A stretch of DNA of 64,000 bases from contig NZ_JAUTBD010000001.1 in assembly GCF_030818935.1 (NCBI RefSeq), positions 3,038,001-3,102,000 of the forward strand, written 5' to 3'. Made by a program: the position numbers and the translations under genes. The notes beneath the pieces were generated by a model. The model did not search any database, was not told the origin of the DNA, and saw only the letters and a program-made list of their open reading frames with translations. Numbering within the stretch: position 1 is the first letter of the stretch; each line of letters starts with the position of its first letter. This stretch comes from Microbacterium sp. SORGH_AS_1204. Its GTDB lineage: Bacteria > Actinomycetota > Actinomycetes > Actinomycetales > Microbacteriaceae. This document shows positions 44,770 to 55,867 of this stretch, one piece after another.

Positions 44770-47180
44770 TCAGAAGATCAGCAGGGCCACCGGGTAGACC
44801 GAGAGCAGGTCGGCCAGAGGCGTGGGGCCGCCGGGGAACGAGCGACCGGTCAGCACGTCGATGACGGGGGTGTCGGGCAGCAGCACGACCGTGTCGTGCC
44901 ATCCGCCGGCGGCCGCCAGACCGTGCGGCAGGCGGGTCGCCACGGCGAACACGCCGCCGCGGTCGAAGGCGACGACGTGATCGGATGCCACGCCCGCGGC
45001 CGCCAACGGACGGTAGATCTCGAGCGGGTGCTCACGGCGCAGGCGCAGCGCGCGCGAGGTCACGAGCAGCTTCGCCGCCCCCGTGGCATCCACCGCCGGC
45101 AAGGCCGCACCGGGCGCGTCGAGCGCGGCGAGCATGCGGCGCCGCTCGTCGAAATCGACCGCGCGACGGTTGTCGGGGTCGACGAGCGACTGCTCCCACA
45201 GCTCCGAGCCCTGGTACACGTCGGGGACGCCCGGTCCCAGAATCTGCAGCAGCTTGGCCGACAGGCCGTTCGACCAGCCCGCGGCCGAGATCTCGTCGAC
45301 GAAGGCGCGCACCCGCTCGGCGGCGGGGCCGGTGGCCGCATCGACGACCGCGTGCATGCGCTCCTCGAAGGCCTCGTCCTGCTCCCACCAGCCGGTGACC
45401 TCGCTCGCCTCGCGCGCGGCCTTCTCGGCGTACGCGTGCAGGCGCTCGCGATAGACCTCGAGGCCCTCGGGAGTGGATGCCGACTCCGGCCACGCTCCGA
45501 CGATCGCCTGCCACAGCAGCGCGTCGAAGGGCCCGTGCCCGGTCGAGGCGATCTCGCGGAACTCGCCCAGCACCTCGGCCCAGCGCGCCGGGATCTCCGC
45601 GAGCACCGCGATGCGGGCGCGCGTGTCCTCGCCGCGCTTGGTGTCGTGGGTCGAGAGCGTGGTCATGGCCGTGGGCCACGAGGCGTGACGCAACGCCTGG
45701 GCGGTGTGGAAGCCCGCGACGTCGAGCGAGAACTGCCCCGGGTCGCCGCCGACCTCGGTGAGCGAGCCGAGCCGCGTGTGCCGGTAGAACGCCGTGTCTT
45801 CGACGCCCTTCGCCATCACGGGACCGGTCGTCTGCTGGAAGCGCCAGGCGACCTCGAGGCTCGTGTCGGCGAGCACCGGCACGAGCTTCTCGATCACATC
45901 TCCCAGCTCGGGGCGACGCACCTCGGCCTCGCCCGCGGCCGCGTCGAGGTGCTGACGGCCCGCGGGGAGGTACGAGCGGTACACGGGGAAGCACGCGAGG
46001 AGCTCGGCGAGCGCATCCTGCAGCACCTCGGCCCCGAACTCCTCACGCAGCGCCGACGGCAGCCCCCGCACCAGGCGCCGGATCTCCGACACCTGGATCG
46101 AGTCGGCGATCTTGCGCTTGGTGTCGTGGATGAGGTCGTGCCAGCCGGTGAGCGCGGGTAGGTCGCTGTCGGTGCGCAGTCGCGCGTCGAGGGCGTCGAG
46201 CGCGGCCTCTCCCGCGGGGTCGGTGAGCACGCGGTCGATCTCGGCGAGCGCGTCGTAGCCGGTCGTGCCGGCGGTCTTCCACCACGACGGCAGTGCCTCG
46301 CCGTGCTCGAGGATCTTCTCGCCGAGCACGTACCCGACTTCGCCCTCACCCGCTTCGTCGAGCGCGACGGCGAGCTGATCGAGGTAGCCGCCGGGGTCGA
46401 CGAGCCCGTCCGGGTGGTCCACGCGCAGGCCGTCGGCGAGCCCCTCGCGCACCCAGCGCAGGATCTCGGCGTGCGTCGCCTGGAACACCTCGGGCAGCTC
46501 GACGCGCACGCCCGCGAGGGTCGTCACAGCGAAGAAGCGTCGGTAGTTGAGGTCGGCCGCCTCGTCCTGCCAGAACCGCAGCTCGAAGTTCTGCGCGTCG
46601 AGCAGCGCGACCAGGGCATCGCGCGAGCCCGAGGCCGCGGCATCCGTCCCCGTTCCCGGGGCCACGGGGAAGACGTTGTCGTAATAGCGAATGAGCCCGT
46701 CGGGGGCGTCGTCCGCCGGCATCGGATCGTACGAGATCTCATCGATCACGGCGTCGAGATGGTCGCCCAGCACCGGCACGCGCAGCTTGCCGCCGCCGAA
46801 CTCCCAATCGATGTCGAACGAGTCGGCGTACGCCGAGGCACGACCCTGGCGCAGCACATCCCACCACCACGCGTTCGTGCGCGGTTCCGAGACGCCCATG
46901 TGGTTGGGCACGATGTCGATCAGGATGCCGAGATCCTGGGCCCGCGCCGCCGCGACGAAGCGGTCGAGACCCGCGGCACCGCCGCGAGCGGGGTCGACCC
47001 GCGTTACGTCGACGACGTCGTACCCGTGGTCCGAGCCCGGGGTGGCCTCGAGGATCGGCGAGAGGTACGCCCACGAGACCCCGAGGTCACGGAGGTAGTC
47101 CGTGACCTCGGCGGCCTGGTCGAGGGTGAACGATTCGCGGATCTGCAGGCGGTAGGTCGAGAGCGGATGCCGCATGTCGA

Positions 47181-47184
<4 letters not shown>
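44770..47184 (-). CDS. treY: Malto-oligosyltrehalose synthase (TreY)
   Basis: An 804-residue GH13 enzyme that turns the reducing-end maltose unit of a maltodextrin into trehalose. STYRLQIRESFTLDQAAEVT is the family N-terminus, followed by YLSPILEATPGSDHGYDVVD, IVPNHMGVSE, GLRVDHPDGLVDPGGYLDQL and TGVVMAKGVEDTAFY-like motif (here TGPVMAKGVEDTAFYRHTRL). The GTG at 47184 overlaps the TGA of treX by four bases, so translation is coupled; an in-frame ATG at 47175 is an alternative. Full family length. Confidence 0.96.
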
Positions 47185-49403
<2,219 letters not shown>

Positions 49404-49484
49404 GATAGACCAGCGTTGTTTCCGTCCCGGGCCGCAGTCATCGCTGTTGACACTCACCACCGCCCCGACTATGCGCGCGGGTCT

Positions 49485-49973
49485 CTATGCACGCTCCGGG
49501 GGGTGGCGCAACAACTCGATGCGCTCGTCGAGGTAGCGCGCGAGGGGCATGTAACCGCCGACCGCGCTCCAGCGCACCAGCGTCTCCCCGGCGCGCACGG
49601 CCAACGGGGTCGAGTCCGCACTCAGGGTGTCGACACCGATCGGATGCCACCCGATGTGCACCGTCTCCCCCTCGGGAACGCCGCCGCGCGCGGCCGCCGC
49701 CGCGAGTTCGGCGCGACGCCGCTGCGACTCGGCGGCGAAGCCCCGGCGCACCTCGGCCCGGGAGCGCACAATGTCGCCGGTGGCGAGCACCTCGTCGTCG
49801 GTGAGCAGCAGCACGCCCAGGTGCCACGCCGTCCCGCGGGGGACGATGCGCGCCGCGCGCGGGATGCCGAGCAGCCGCCGCCCCTCCTGCAGCTCGCCGA
49901 TCCGCTCGCGCGGTGCCTCCCCGAGGCGCGCGCGAGCGGCTGCCAGCAGCTGCTCCGTGAGGGCACCGTTCAT
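49485..49973 (-). CDS. Hypothetical protein
   Basis: A 162-residue soluble protein that I do not recognise. The N-terminus is helical (LTEQLLAAARARLGEAPRER), the middle has strands such as IVPRGTAWHLGVLLLTDDEV (about 43-62) and the C-terminus contains YMPLARYLDERIELLRHPPE. No catalytic motif is evident. Its ATG overlaps the stop of the upstream coiled-coil gene by four bases (ATGA), so the two are translated together and probably work together. Confidence 0.65.
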   Translation of the reverse strand: MNGALTEQLLAAARARLGEAPRERIGELQEGRRLLGIPRAARIVPRGTAWHLGVLLLTDDEVLATGDIVRSRAEVRRGFAAESQRRRAELAAAAARGGVPEGETVHIGWHPIGVDTLSADSTPLAVRAGETLVRWSAVGGYMPLARYLDERIELLRHPPERA

Positions 49974-50818
49974 TCGTCGACTCCGTCCCGCTCCGCCTGG
50001 GCACGCTCGAGGGCGCGGACGGCCGCGCGCACCGCGTCTGCGGCATCCGTTCGCTCGCCCTCGCGCTGCTGCACCGCCGCGTCGGCCTCGGCGGCGTCGT
50101 GCTCGGCCCGGGCGAGGTCGGACCGGAGAGCGTTGACCCGCTCGTGCGCCCGGTCGGCCTTCTCGCGCGCCGCATCGAGCTTCCTCTCGATCGACGCCTG
50201 CTCACGCTCGGCGTCGGCGCGCGCCCGCTCGGCCTCGCGAACCGCGCGTTCGGCGGCCTTGCGGGCACGGCGGGCTGCGAGGTCGTCACGCGGCGGGGGC
50301 GCGGGGAGCGCGTCGGGAAGCGAACCCGCGACGGCCTGCCCGAGGGTGTCGCCGTCCAGGGCCGCCAGATCGACCGCCGCGACCAGGCGCCCGGTCAGGA
50401 TGGCCACCGCCGCGGTCTCGTCGACGATCGCGGCGTTGACGCCCTTCTCGACGGCGTCCGCCATCGCCGGGCTCAACGGCGTCCCCGCGTCGGCCGCGAG
50501 CTCCGCCGCACGACGGGCGAGCGCCGCGACCAGCTGCCGCCGTTGGCGGCCCAGTCGCGCGAGCTCGGCGGCATCCCGATCGTCCTGCGCCTCGTGCAGC
50601 GCGCGGGAGAGCTCGACGGCCTCGCCGAGCTGCCCGTCGCGAACCAGGAGGTTCAGCGCCCACGCGGCAACGGTGGGCTTGCGCAGCTTCGCGACGCGGC
50701 GCCCGACGGCACCGCCGAGATCGGCGGCTCGCTCGTTGCGCGCGGCGGTGAAACGCGCGGGCGGCAGGGCGAGCAGCTCGGCGGCGACCTCGTCGAGGCG
50801 GGCGTCGTCGTCGCTCAT
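49970..50818 (-). CDS. Hypothetical coiled-coil protein
   Basis: A 282-residue protein of unknown role. Residues 1-70 contain VGRRVAKLRKPTVAAWALNL, a conserved-looking stretch of this actinobacterial family. Residues about 185-280 are an almost uninterrupted charged coiled coil rich in Ala, Arg and Glu (for example AERAVREAERARADAEREQA). No membrane helix is seen. The ATG at 50818 has GACAAT 6 bp upstream, indicating a leaderless transcript; the open frame above it is ignored. Coupled by ATGA to the next gene. Confidence 0.7.
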   Translation of the reverse strand: MSDDDARLDEVAAELLALPPARFTAARNERAADLGGAVGRRVAKLRKPTVAAWALNLLVRDGQLGEAVELSRALHEAQDDRDAAELARLGRQRRQLVAALARRAAELAADAGTPLSPAMADAVEKGVNAAIVDETAAVAILTGRLVAAVDLAALDGDTLGQAVAGSLPDALPAPPPRDDLAARRARKAAERAVREAERARADAEREQASIERKLDAAREKADRAHERVNALRSDLARAEHDAAEADAAVQQREGERTDAADAVRAAVRALERAQAERDGVDE

Positions 50819-50855
50819 GCGTCCATTGTCGCCGCACGCGCGCAGGGGGGCCACG

Positions 50856-51533
50856 TCAGAGCGAGACGACCCCCGGACGCGGACCGCGGATCTCACGGTG
50901 CAAACGTTCCATCCGCGCGTCCAGCTCCGACGCGGTATCGGCCGCGTTCTTCAGCTCGGCGAGCAGTTCCGCCGGCACGAGACGGTCGTATTTGTAGTAG
51001 ATCTTGTGCTCGAGGCTCGCCCAGAAGTCCATCGCGATGGTGCGGAACTGCACCTCGACGGGCACGTCGACCCGCCCCGTCGAGAGGTACACCGGCACCT
51101 CCACGATGACGTGCAGGCTCTTGTAGCCGTTCGCCTTCGGCTCGGCGATGTAGTCCTTCACGTCGCGTACGGTGATGTCGTCCTGCCGGGTGAGCAGGTC
51201 GGACAACCGGTAGGCGTCATCGACGAAGCTGCAGGTGATGCGGATGCCGGCGATGTCGGTGATGGCCGAGCGGATCGAATCGAAATCCGTCTCGATGCCC
51301 TTCCTCCGCACCTTGTCGACGAGGCTGTCGGGCGACTTCACCCGGCTGGAGACGTGCTCGATCGGGTTGTACGCGTGCATCTCCTGGAACTCTTCACGCA
51401 GGATCGAGATCTTCGTCTCGACCTCGGCGAGCCCGAAGCGGTACTCCATCAGAAACCGCTGGAACTCGTCGCGAAGCGCGCGAAGAGCAGGTCCGGAGAC
51501 AGTGATCTGCTGTTCGTCCAGCGGGTCCGACAT
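50856..51533 (-). CDS. Small alarmone synthetase (RelA/SpoT-type GTP pyrophosphokinase family)
   Basis: A 225-residue single-domain (p)ppGpp synthetase. The core carries SRVKSPDSLVDKVRRKG (ATP-binding basic patch, about 63-79), DIAGIRITCSFVDDAYRLSD (about 95-114), YIAEPKANGYKSLHVIVEVP with the catalytic region, and EVQFRTIAMDFWASLEHKIY. There is no hydrolase, TGS or ACT domain, so it belongs with RelP/RelQ-like small synthetases and not with long Rel. It makes pppGpp or ppGpp from GTP or GDP plus ATP. TACCGT 6 bp before the ATG indicates a leaderless mRNA. Confidence 0.9.
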   Translation of the reverse strand: MSDPLDEQQITVSGPALRALRDEFQRFLMEYRFGLAEVETKISILREEFQEMHAYNPIEHVSSRVKSPDSLVDKVRRKGIETDFDSIRSAITDIAGIRITCSFVDDAYRLSDLLTRQDDITVRDVKDYIAEPKANGYKSLHVIVEVPVYLSTGRVDVPVEVQFRTIAMDFWASLEHKIYYKYDRLVPAELLAELKNAADTASELDARMERLHREIRGPRPGVVSL

Positions 51534-51575
51534 GCCTCGACGGTAGCGATGGTCACTACGAGGGTGCTGAGAGCC

Positions 51576-51716
51576 TCAGTCTCGCGGCGCGTCGGACGCG
51601 CGGGGAACGAGCTCGCCGTCGACGACGTCGATGCCGATCAGGCCACGGAAGACCTCCGGCAGGTCGTCGGGATCGTTCGCGGGCTCAGAGTTCCAGGGAT
51701 GCGGGGGATGTACCAC
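51576..51716 (-). CDS. Small conserved-looking protein (46 aa)
   Basis: A 46-residue open frame from GTG 51716 to TGA 51576. A strong ribosome site GGAAGGAG stands 6 bp before the GTG, which is rare among the leaderless genes around it. The peptide is acidic and proline-rich (HPPHPWNSEPANDPDDLPEV, then FRGLIGIDVVDGELVPRA). It has no signal peptide or membrane helix. I do not recognise it; the ribosome site and codon bias are the only evidence. Confidence 0.5.
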   Translation of the reverse strand: MVHPPHPWNSEPANDPDDLPEVFRGLIGIDVVDGELVPRASDAPRD

Positions 51717-51833
51717 GGCGCTCTCCTTCCGTAGATCCGTCCACGATGACAGGCGACGTCCCCACCGACGGGTGGTCTTGACATCGCTGGATCGACCACA
51801 TCCTCGCGGCCCGCACTGGCGTATCGTTGCCGT

Positions 51834-52160
51834 ATGGGGACCATTCACTACGGCGGAAGCGGCACGACCGTCCACATCGAGGACCGGGCGCTCGCCCACC
51901 TCAAGGTGGTGATATCGACGAAGCTCCGTCGCGGCGAGAGCTTCACCCTCTCGTGGCGTCACCGAGACGACGAAGAACGCGGCCGCAGCACGCTCTGGCT
52001 GCACCCCGCGATCCCGCTGCGTTTCGTCTTCGACGAGGCCGAACCCGCCACTCTCAGCCGAGACTGGATCGAGCGCCTGGCCGAGTCCGCCAACTCGTCG
52101 GGCGGCATCATGCTGGTTCCCGAAGACCTGACCCCGGCGGAGCACTCGAACGCGAGCTGA
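51834..52160 (+). CDS. DUF7882 family protein, paralogue 1
   Basis: A 108-residue protein of the Microbacteriaceae family often mislabelled as ATP-dependent DNA ligase; it has no ligase motif. The shared pattern is MGTIHYGGSGTTVHIEDRAL at the start, then LAHLKVVISTKLRRGESFTL (about 20-39) and STLWLHPAIPLRFVFDEAEP. Strand-helix-strand order with a C-terminal helix (RDWIERLAESANSSGG). The function is unknown. TATCGT 6 bp before the ATG marks a leaderless mRNA. It is one of three copies within 1.1 kb. Confidence 0.85.
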   Translation: MGTIHYGGSGTTVHIEDRALAHLKVVISTKLRRGESFTLSWRHRDDEERGRSTLWLHPAIPLRFVFDEAEPATLSRDWIERLAESANSSGGIMLVPEDLTPAEHSNAS

Positions 52161-52213
52161 CCCGGGCGTCCGTCACACCAGTCGGCCCGGGCGATCGCAC
52201 GGGCCGAGAGGGC

Positions 52214-52531
52214 TCAGCCCTCTTCGACGTGCGCGTCTTCGCTGGGCTCCGGCGTGATGGCGAGACCGTTGGGACCCGATGCGGCCAGCATCAGGTCCTC
52301 GACCCAGACGCGATTGATGCGCGGCTGACGGCTGCCGTAGAAGTGGAACTGGATGGGCACCGAGGGGTGCATCCAAAAGCTTCGGCGCCCGCTTCCGTCG
52401 CCCACCTCGACGTCGAACATGAACGACTCCGAGCGGCGCAGCTTGTTCATCACGACGATACGCAGGTGCGCCAGCGTGCGGTCATCGATGTCGACCGCAT
52501 TGGCCACGGTGTCGTAGATGAATCTGCCCAT
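52214..52531 (-). CDS. DUF7882 family protein, paralogue 2
   Basis: A 105-residue homologue of the flanking proteins, on the opposite strand and more diverged: MGRFIYDTVANAVDIDDRTL, LAHLRIVVMNKLRRSESFMF, SFWMHPSVPIQFHFYGSRQP. The shared frame is LAHL(K/R)(V)V...KLRR(G/S)ESF and the WLHP/WMHP motif. An acidic tail (EPSEDAHVEEG) is peculiar to this copy. TAGGCT 7 bp before the ATG at 52531 indicates a leaderless transcript. Confidence 0.83.
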   Translation of the reverse strand: MGRFIYDTVANAVDIDDRTLAHLRIVVMNKLRRSESFMFDVEVGDGSGRRSFWMHPSVPIQFHFYGSRQPRINRVWVEDLMLAASGPNGLAITPEPSEDAHVEEG

Positions 52532-52645
52532 GCCGACGAGCCTAGTCGAGGAACGCACAGCGTCATCCGCTTTCCGGGATGCCACGTCGACTCGTCCGAA
52601 GCAACCCCTCGAGCACGTCTCACGAGGCGCGACTAACGTGCCGGT

Positions 52646-52957
52646 GTGGGAACGCTTTACTACGGCGACGTCGCGACGCCGATCGACATCGAAGACCGAG
52701 CACTGGCGCACGTCAAGGTCGTCATCGCCACCAAGCTGCGCCGCGGCGAGAGCTTCACCCTGTCGTGGACGCACGGGCCCGGCCAGGAGGTGGGTCGCAG
52801 CACGGTGTGGCTGCACCCGTCCATTCCGCTGCGCTTCGTCTTCGACGAGCCCGAACCCGCCCTGCTCAGCCGGGCGTGGATCGAAGCGCTCGCGAACTCG
52901 GCCAACTCGTCGGGTGGTCTGCTCCTCGTCGACGAGCCCGCCCCGACGGGGTCGTGA
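52646..52957 (+). CDS. DUF7882 family protein, paralogue 3
   Basis: A 103-residue protein, nearer to paralogue 1 than to 2: GTLYYGDVATPIDIEDRALA, HVKVVIATKLRRGESFTLSW, STVWLHPSIPLRFVFDEPEP and SRAWIEALANSANSSGGLLL. About three quarters of positions agree with paralogue 1, which points to a duplication within this lineage. The GTG start follows TAACGT by 6 bp. The role is unknown. Confidence 0.85.
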   Translation: MGTLYYGDVATPIDIEDRALAHVKVVIATKLRRGESFTLSWTHGPGQEVGRSTVWLHPSIPLRFVFDEPEPALLSRAWIEALANSANSSGGLLLVDEPAPTGS

Positions 52958-52958
52958 C

Positions 52959-53213
52959 TCAGTCGCCCGATTGATCCAGGATCTCTCGCGCACCCTCTTC
53001 GACGGCGGCCGGCACGACGAGCGGGCGTCCGGCCGAGAACGCCTCCCACTCGCGGAGGACGACCCCCTCGACGTGCGTGGGGTCCTCGCCCGGGTACTCG
53101 AAGCGTAGACGTGCGACGACGTCGCGGAAGGATGCCACGGGCACACCGTCGACGGCGACGACGACGTCGCGCGCGTGCGCGGACGAATTCATCTCGACCC
53201 CGCGCTCGTCCAT
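52959..53213 (-). CDS. Hypothetical protein (84 aa)
   Basis: An 84-residue protein, convergent with paralogue 3 with a one-base gap. HARDVVVAVDGVPVASFRDV (about 13-32) then VARLRFEYPGEDPTHVEGVV form a strand-helix-strand unit, followed by an acidic tail. The start at 53213 has AGGA close before it; an ATG at 53192 is an alternative. Small proteins of this type commonly sit beside DUF7882 genes, but I know no function. Confidence 0.6.
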   Translation of the reverse strand: MDERGVEMNSSAHARDVVVAVDGVPVASFRDVVARLRFEYPGEDPTHVEGVVLREWEAFSAGRPLVVPAAVEEGAREILDQSGD

Positions 53214-53280
53214 GTCCTCATGGTTTCACGCCGCGGGACGCGCACCTAATGCTCTCCCGGAAAGTAGTTCGGCGACTTTC

Positions 53281-53835
53281 TCAGTCGGTTCGCGAGTCGC
53301 GCCGCGATCCGTTCGCCGAGACGGCGTCGACGGGGTGCGGATCGACCTGGTCGACGGCATCCTGCAATCGACCCAGGCAGGCGATGACCGCCGAGCTTTC
53401 TTCGGGCGTCATGTCGACGACGGCCGCCATCATGCGCGAGTGCATCGATCCCAGCGTTGCGCGCACCTCAGCGTCGCTCTCGGCCGTGGCGACGATGAAG
53501 ATGCTGCGGCGATCGGTCGGATGCGGCTCGCGCACCACGTGTCCGGTCTTCTCGAGACGGTCGACGATCGCCGTCGTCGAGGCCGTCGAGACGCCGAGGT
53601 ACCGCGTCAGCTCGCTGGGCGAGACCCGGCGGTTCTGGCCCGCCGCCTTCAACAGGTACCGGAGGACGAGCAACTCGTTCTCGCCCATCGACATCGATTC
53701 GCGGGTACGCCGACGCATGGCCACCTCGGCCGCCCGATAGACGCGGAAGGCCTGGAGCACGTCGACAGCGCGTCGGCGGCGATCCTCTGCGCTCGCGCCG
53801 TACCAGTAGCGCGACGTCTCCGACCCGGTTTCCAC
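53281..53835 (-). CDS. MarR family transcriptional regulator
   Basis: A 184-residue winged-helix regulator. The HTH is VSPSELTRYLGVSTASTTAI (about 71-90) followed by VDRLEKTGHVVREPHPTDRR, the wing signature of MarR proteins. C-terminal helices mediate dimerisation. The GTG at 53835 is used; there is no closer start. It is divergent from a second MarR gene across a 135-bp A/T-richer region, so it may regulate both. Confidence 0.88.
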   Translation of the reverse strand: METGSETSRYWYGASAEDRRRRAVDVLQAFRVYRAAEVAMRRRTRESMSMGENELLVLRYLLKAAGQNRRVSPSELTRYLGVSTASTTAIVDRLEKTGHVVREPHPTDRRSIFIVATAESDAEVRATLGSMHSRMMAAVVDMTPEESSAVIACLGRLQDAVDQVDPHPVDAVSANGSRRDSRTD

Positions 53836-53894
53836 CAGGGCATCTTATGCCAGGGGGGCTCGTCCAGCCCCCTGCCGACGCGCACGGAGGACGG

Positions 53895-53945
53895 GTACCA
53901 TCTATTACAACGGTTGGCTACTTGATCGGAACCCAAGACACTCAC
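53895..53945. promoter_or_regulatory. Divergent promoter/operator between two MarR genes
   Basis: This stretch is rich in A and T for the genome (CATCTATTACAACGGTTGGC, then TACTTGATCGGAACC). CAACGGTTG (53908-53916) is a perfect short palindrome around a central G, of the size of a MarR half-site core. AGGAGGTGAG before the ATG at 53971 is a strong ribosome site. Regulation by one or both MarR proteins is an inference. Confidence 0.5.
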
Positions 53946-53970
53946 CTGACGAGACACCTGAGGAGGTGAG

Positions 53971-54459
53971 ATGAGAGACAGCGCGACAGCGGAAGACGTG
54001 GTGAAGGCGCTGAACGACCTCACCGACTCGGGCATTGCCTCCGAGCGCGCCGCCTTGCAGTCGCTCGGCATCGGACCCAACGATGCAAGGGTGCTGCGGT
54101 TCCTCCTTCAGCGTGGGCCCGGTGAGGAGCACGTCACCCCGCGGATGCTCGCCACGATGCTCGGCATCTCCTCCGCCGCCACGACGGCGCTCATCGACCG
54201 TCTCGCCGATGCCGGATGGGTCGCCCGCGAGCCCTACCCGGGCGATCGGCGCTCGATCGTCGTGCGCGAGACGGTCCCCGAGGCCTCGCCCGCCCGCCGT
54301 ATTCTGGCGGTTCGTCGCGCGTCCGCCGTCGCCGCGGCCGAACGCCTCGGGCCGGAGGAGCGGCGCATCGTCGCCGACTTCCTCGATGACATCGCACGCA
54401 GCGAGACCGAAGACATGGGCGAGATGTGCCCGAACGACGAAGCGCCCCGTACCCCCTGA
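53971..54459 (+). CDS. MarR family transcriptional regulator
   Basis: A 162-residue winged-helix regulator. The recognition region is VTPRMLATMLGISSAATTAL (about 52-71), then IDRLADAGWVAREPYPGDRR, closely matching the divergent MarR protein. AGGAGG lies upstream of ATG 53971 with normal spacing, so this mRNA has a leader, unlike most neighbours. The stop is followed by a GC hairpin at 54442-54474 (GCGCCCC/GGGGCGC) shared with the convergent DUF3072 gene. The two MarR genes probably arose by duplication. Confidence 0.88.
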   Translation: MRDSATAEDVVKALNDLTDSGIASERAALQSLGIGPNDARVLRFLLQRGPGEEHVTPRMLATMLGISSAATTALIDRLADAGWVAREPYPGDRRSIVVRETVPEASPARRILAVRRASAVAAAERLGPEERRIVADFLDDIARSETEDMGEMCPNDEAPRTP

Positions 54460-54485
54460 GGGATGCCGGGGCGCCTGCGCCGTGG

Positions 54486-54725
54486 TCACTCGCTCGAGCG
54501 GCCGGTCTCCGATTGCAGACGTTCGATCTGCTCGGATGCCTCGGCCTTCGTCAGATCGGCGGGGATTTCCTCGCCGGCCTGTCGTGCGAGGGTGTCGAGG
54601 TAGCTGCGCTGGGGGGCGGTCATGGGCTCGTCGCCGGTGACCCAGTCGGAGGGGTCCTTCTCGGCGGGGTTGTCGCCCTCTCGGACAGCGCCCAGGGTTT
54701 CTTCATCACGGGAGGAATCGCTCAT
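54486..54725 (-). CDS. DUF3072 family protein
   Basis: A 79-residue soluble protein. The family core is DWVTGDEPMTAPQRSYLDTL (about 27-46) followed by ARQAGEEIPADLTKAEASEQ, a SAP-like helix-turn-helix fold with a possible nucleic-acid role. Function unproven. TAGCCT 6 bp before the ATG at 54725 indicates a leaderless mRNA. Confidence 0.88.
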   Translation of the reverse strand: MSDSSRDEETLGAVREGDNPAEKDPSDWVTGDEPMTAPQRSYLDTLARQAGEEIPADLTKAEASEQIERLQSETGRSSE

Positions 54726-54803
54726 GGCCCGAGGCTAGGCGCCACCTGCGACACCGGCCCCGGGATTGACAGGGCGTCCAGGCGCGTACGGCATTCTGGT
54801 CGG

Positions 54804-55769
54804 ATGCGCCCAGAGTCCCGCCCGGTCGACGTGCAGGTCGACACCTACCGCCGCGGGTCGGCGCGCACCCGCGTGACGCGTGTGACGACGGGCGCGGACA
54901 CGGGCCGCTCGTTCGTCCTCGTCGCCGGCATCGGCGTCGCCTCGACGTACTTCGAGTTCCTCGCTCCCCTGCTGGCCGAGGAGGGCGAGGTCTACGCCCT
55001 CGACCTGCCCGGCTTCGGCGGCGTCCCGGCATCCGGAGAGCATCCGACGGCCGAGTTCTTCGCCGATCAGGTGGAGGGCATCCTCGACCATTACGGCCTC
55101 ACCGACCCTGTGCTGATCGGCCACTCGATGGGCACGCAGGTCGTCACCGAAGTGCTGGCCCGCCGCCATGGTCTTTCGCACGCCGTGCTGGTGAGTCCGG
55201 TGGTCGACGAGTCCGAGGCGAACGCGCCGCTGCAGGCCGTGCGCTTCGTGCAGTCCACCGTGCGCGAGTCCGTACACATCGCCCTCCTCGCGGTGTCGGC
55301 GTACCTCCTGTGCGGCTTCCTCTACTTCTTCGAGACCCTGCCGCACATGCTGCGGTACCGCATCTCCGAGCGCATCGCCCTGGGGCGCGCCACCGTGCTG
55401 CTCGTGCGCGGGGAGTTCGATCGCCCCTCACCCCGCCGACTGCACTCGCGCCTCGTCGCCCGCGCGCACGCTGCCCGTCGCTGGGAGATCGAGGGTGCGG
55501 CGCACTGCGTCGTGAACAGTCACGCCGTGGGCGTCGCGCGTCTGACGATGCGGCACGTCCGCGACGAGCTCGCACCGAAGGGGCGGATGCAGGCGGACGA
55601 CGCCGTCGTTCCGCCCGCCGCTCACGCCGACGTGCGCATGGTGCTCGGGGCGATGGCGAGCCGGGCGGCCGAGTGGATCAGCGCCGCAAGGAAGGACGAG
55701 TACGGCGTCGAACGAGCGAAGGCACGCCACGCACGGGTGCTGTGGGACGCCTACCGCCCCTCGCGGTGA
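54804..55769 (+). CDS. Alpha/beta fold hydrolase
   Basis: A 321-residue hydrolase. LVAGIGVASTYFEFLAPLLA (about 37-56) takes the place of the oxyanion loop, LDLPGFGG follows, the nucleophile elbow is GHSMGTQVV, the acid is in RGEFDRPS and the His in EGAAHCVV. A hydrophobic stretch in the cap (HIALLAVSAYLLCGFLYFF, about 154-172) may contact the membrane. About 90 C-terminal residues extend beyond the catalytic domain. Substrate unknown. The ATG at 54804 was chosen; the open frame upstream belongs to the DUF3072 region on the other strand. Confidence 0.83.
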   Translation: MRPESRPVDVQVDTYRRGSARTRVTRVTTGADTGRSFVLVAGIGVASTYFEFLAPLLAEEGEVYALDLPGFGGVPASGEHPTAEFFADQVEGILDHYGLTDPVLIGHSMGTQVVTEVLARRHGLSHAVLVSPVVDESEANAPLQAVRFVQSTVRESVHIALLAVSAYLLCGFLYFFETLPHMLRYRISERIALGRATVLLVRGEFDRPSPRRLHSRLVARAHAARRWEIEGAAHCVVNSHAVGVARLTMRHVRDELAPKGRMQADDAVVPPAAHADVRMVLGAMASRAAEWISAARKDEYGVERAKARHARVLWDAYRPSR

Positions 55770-55867
55770 GGAGTACCCCGGCGGCGCGAGGTGGGCAACC
55801 CCCGAGACGGTGGCGCCGCCGTCGCTCACCATGAGAGGGTGCCGACTCGTTCCCGCACTCCTCGCCC

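Noticed and set aside
51834..52957. ATP-dependent DNA ligase annotation often given to these small proteins
   Set aside because: They have about 105 residues and no KxDG nucleotidyl-transfer motif; no ligase fold is possible.
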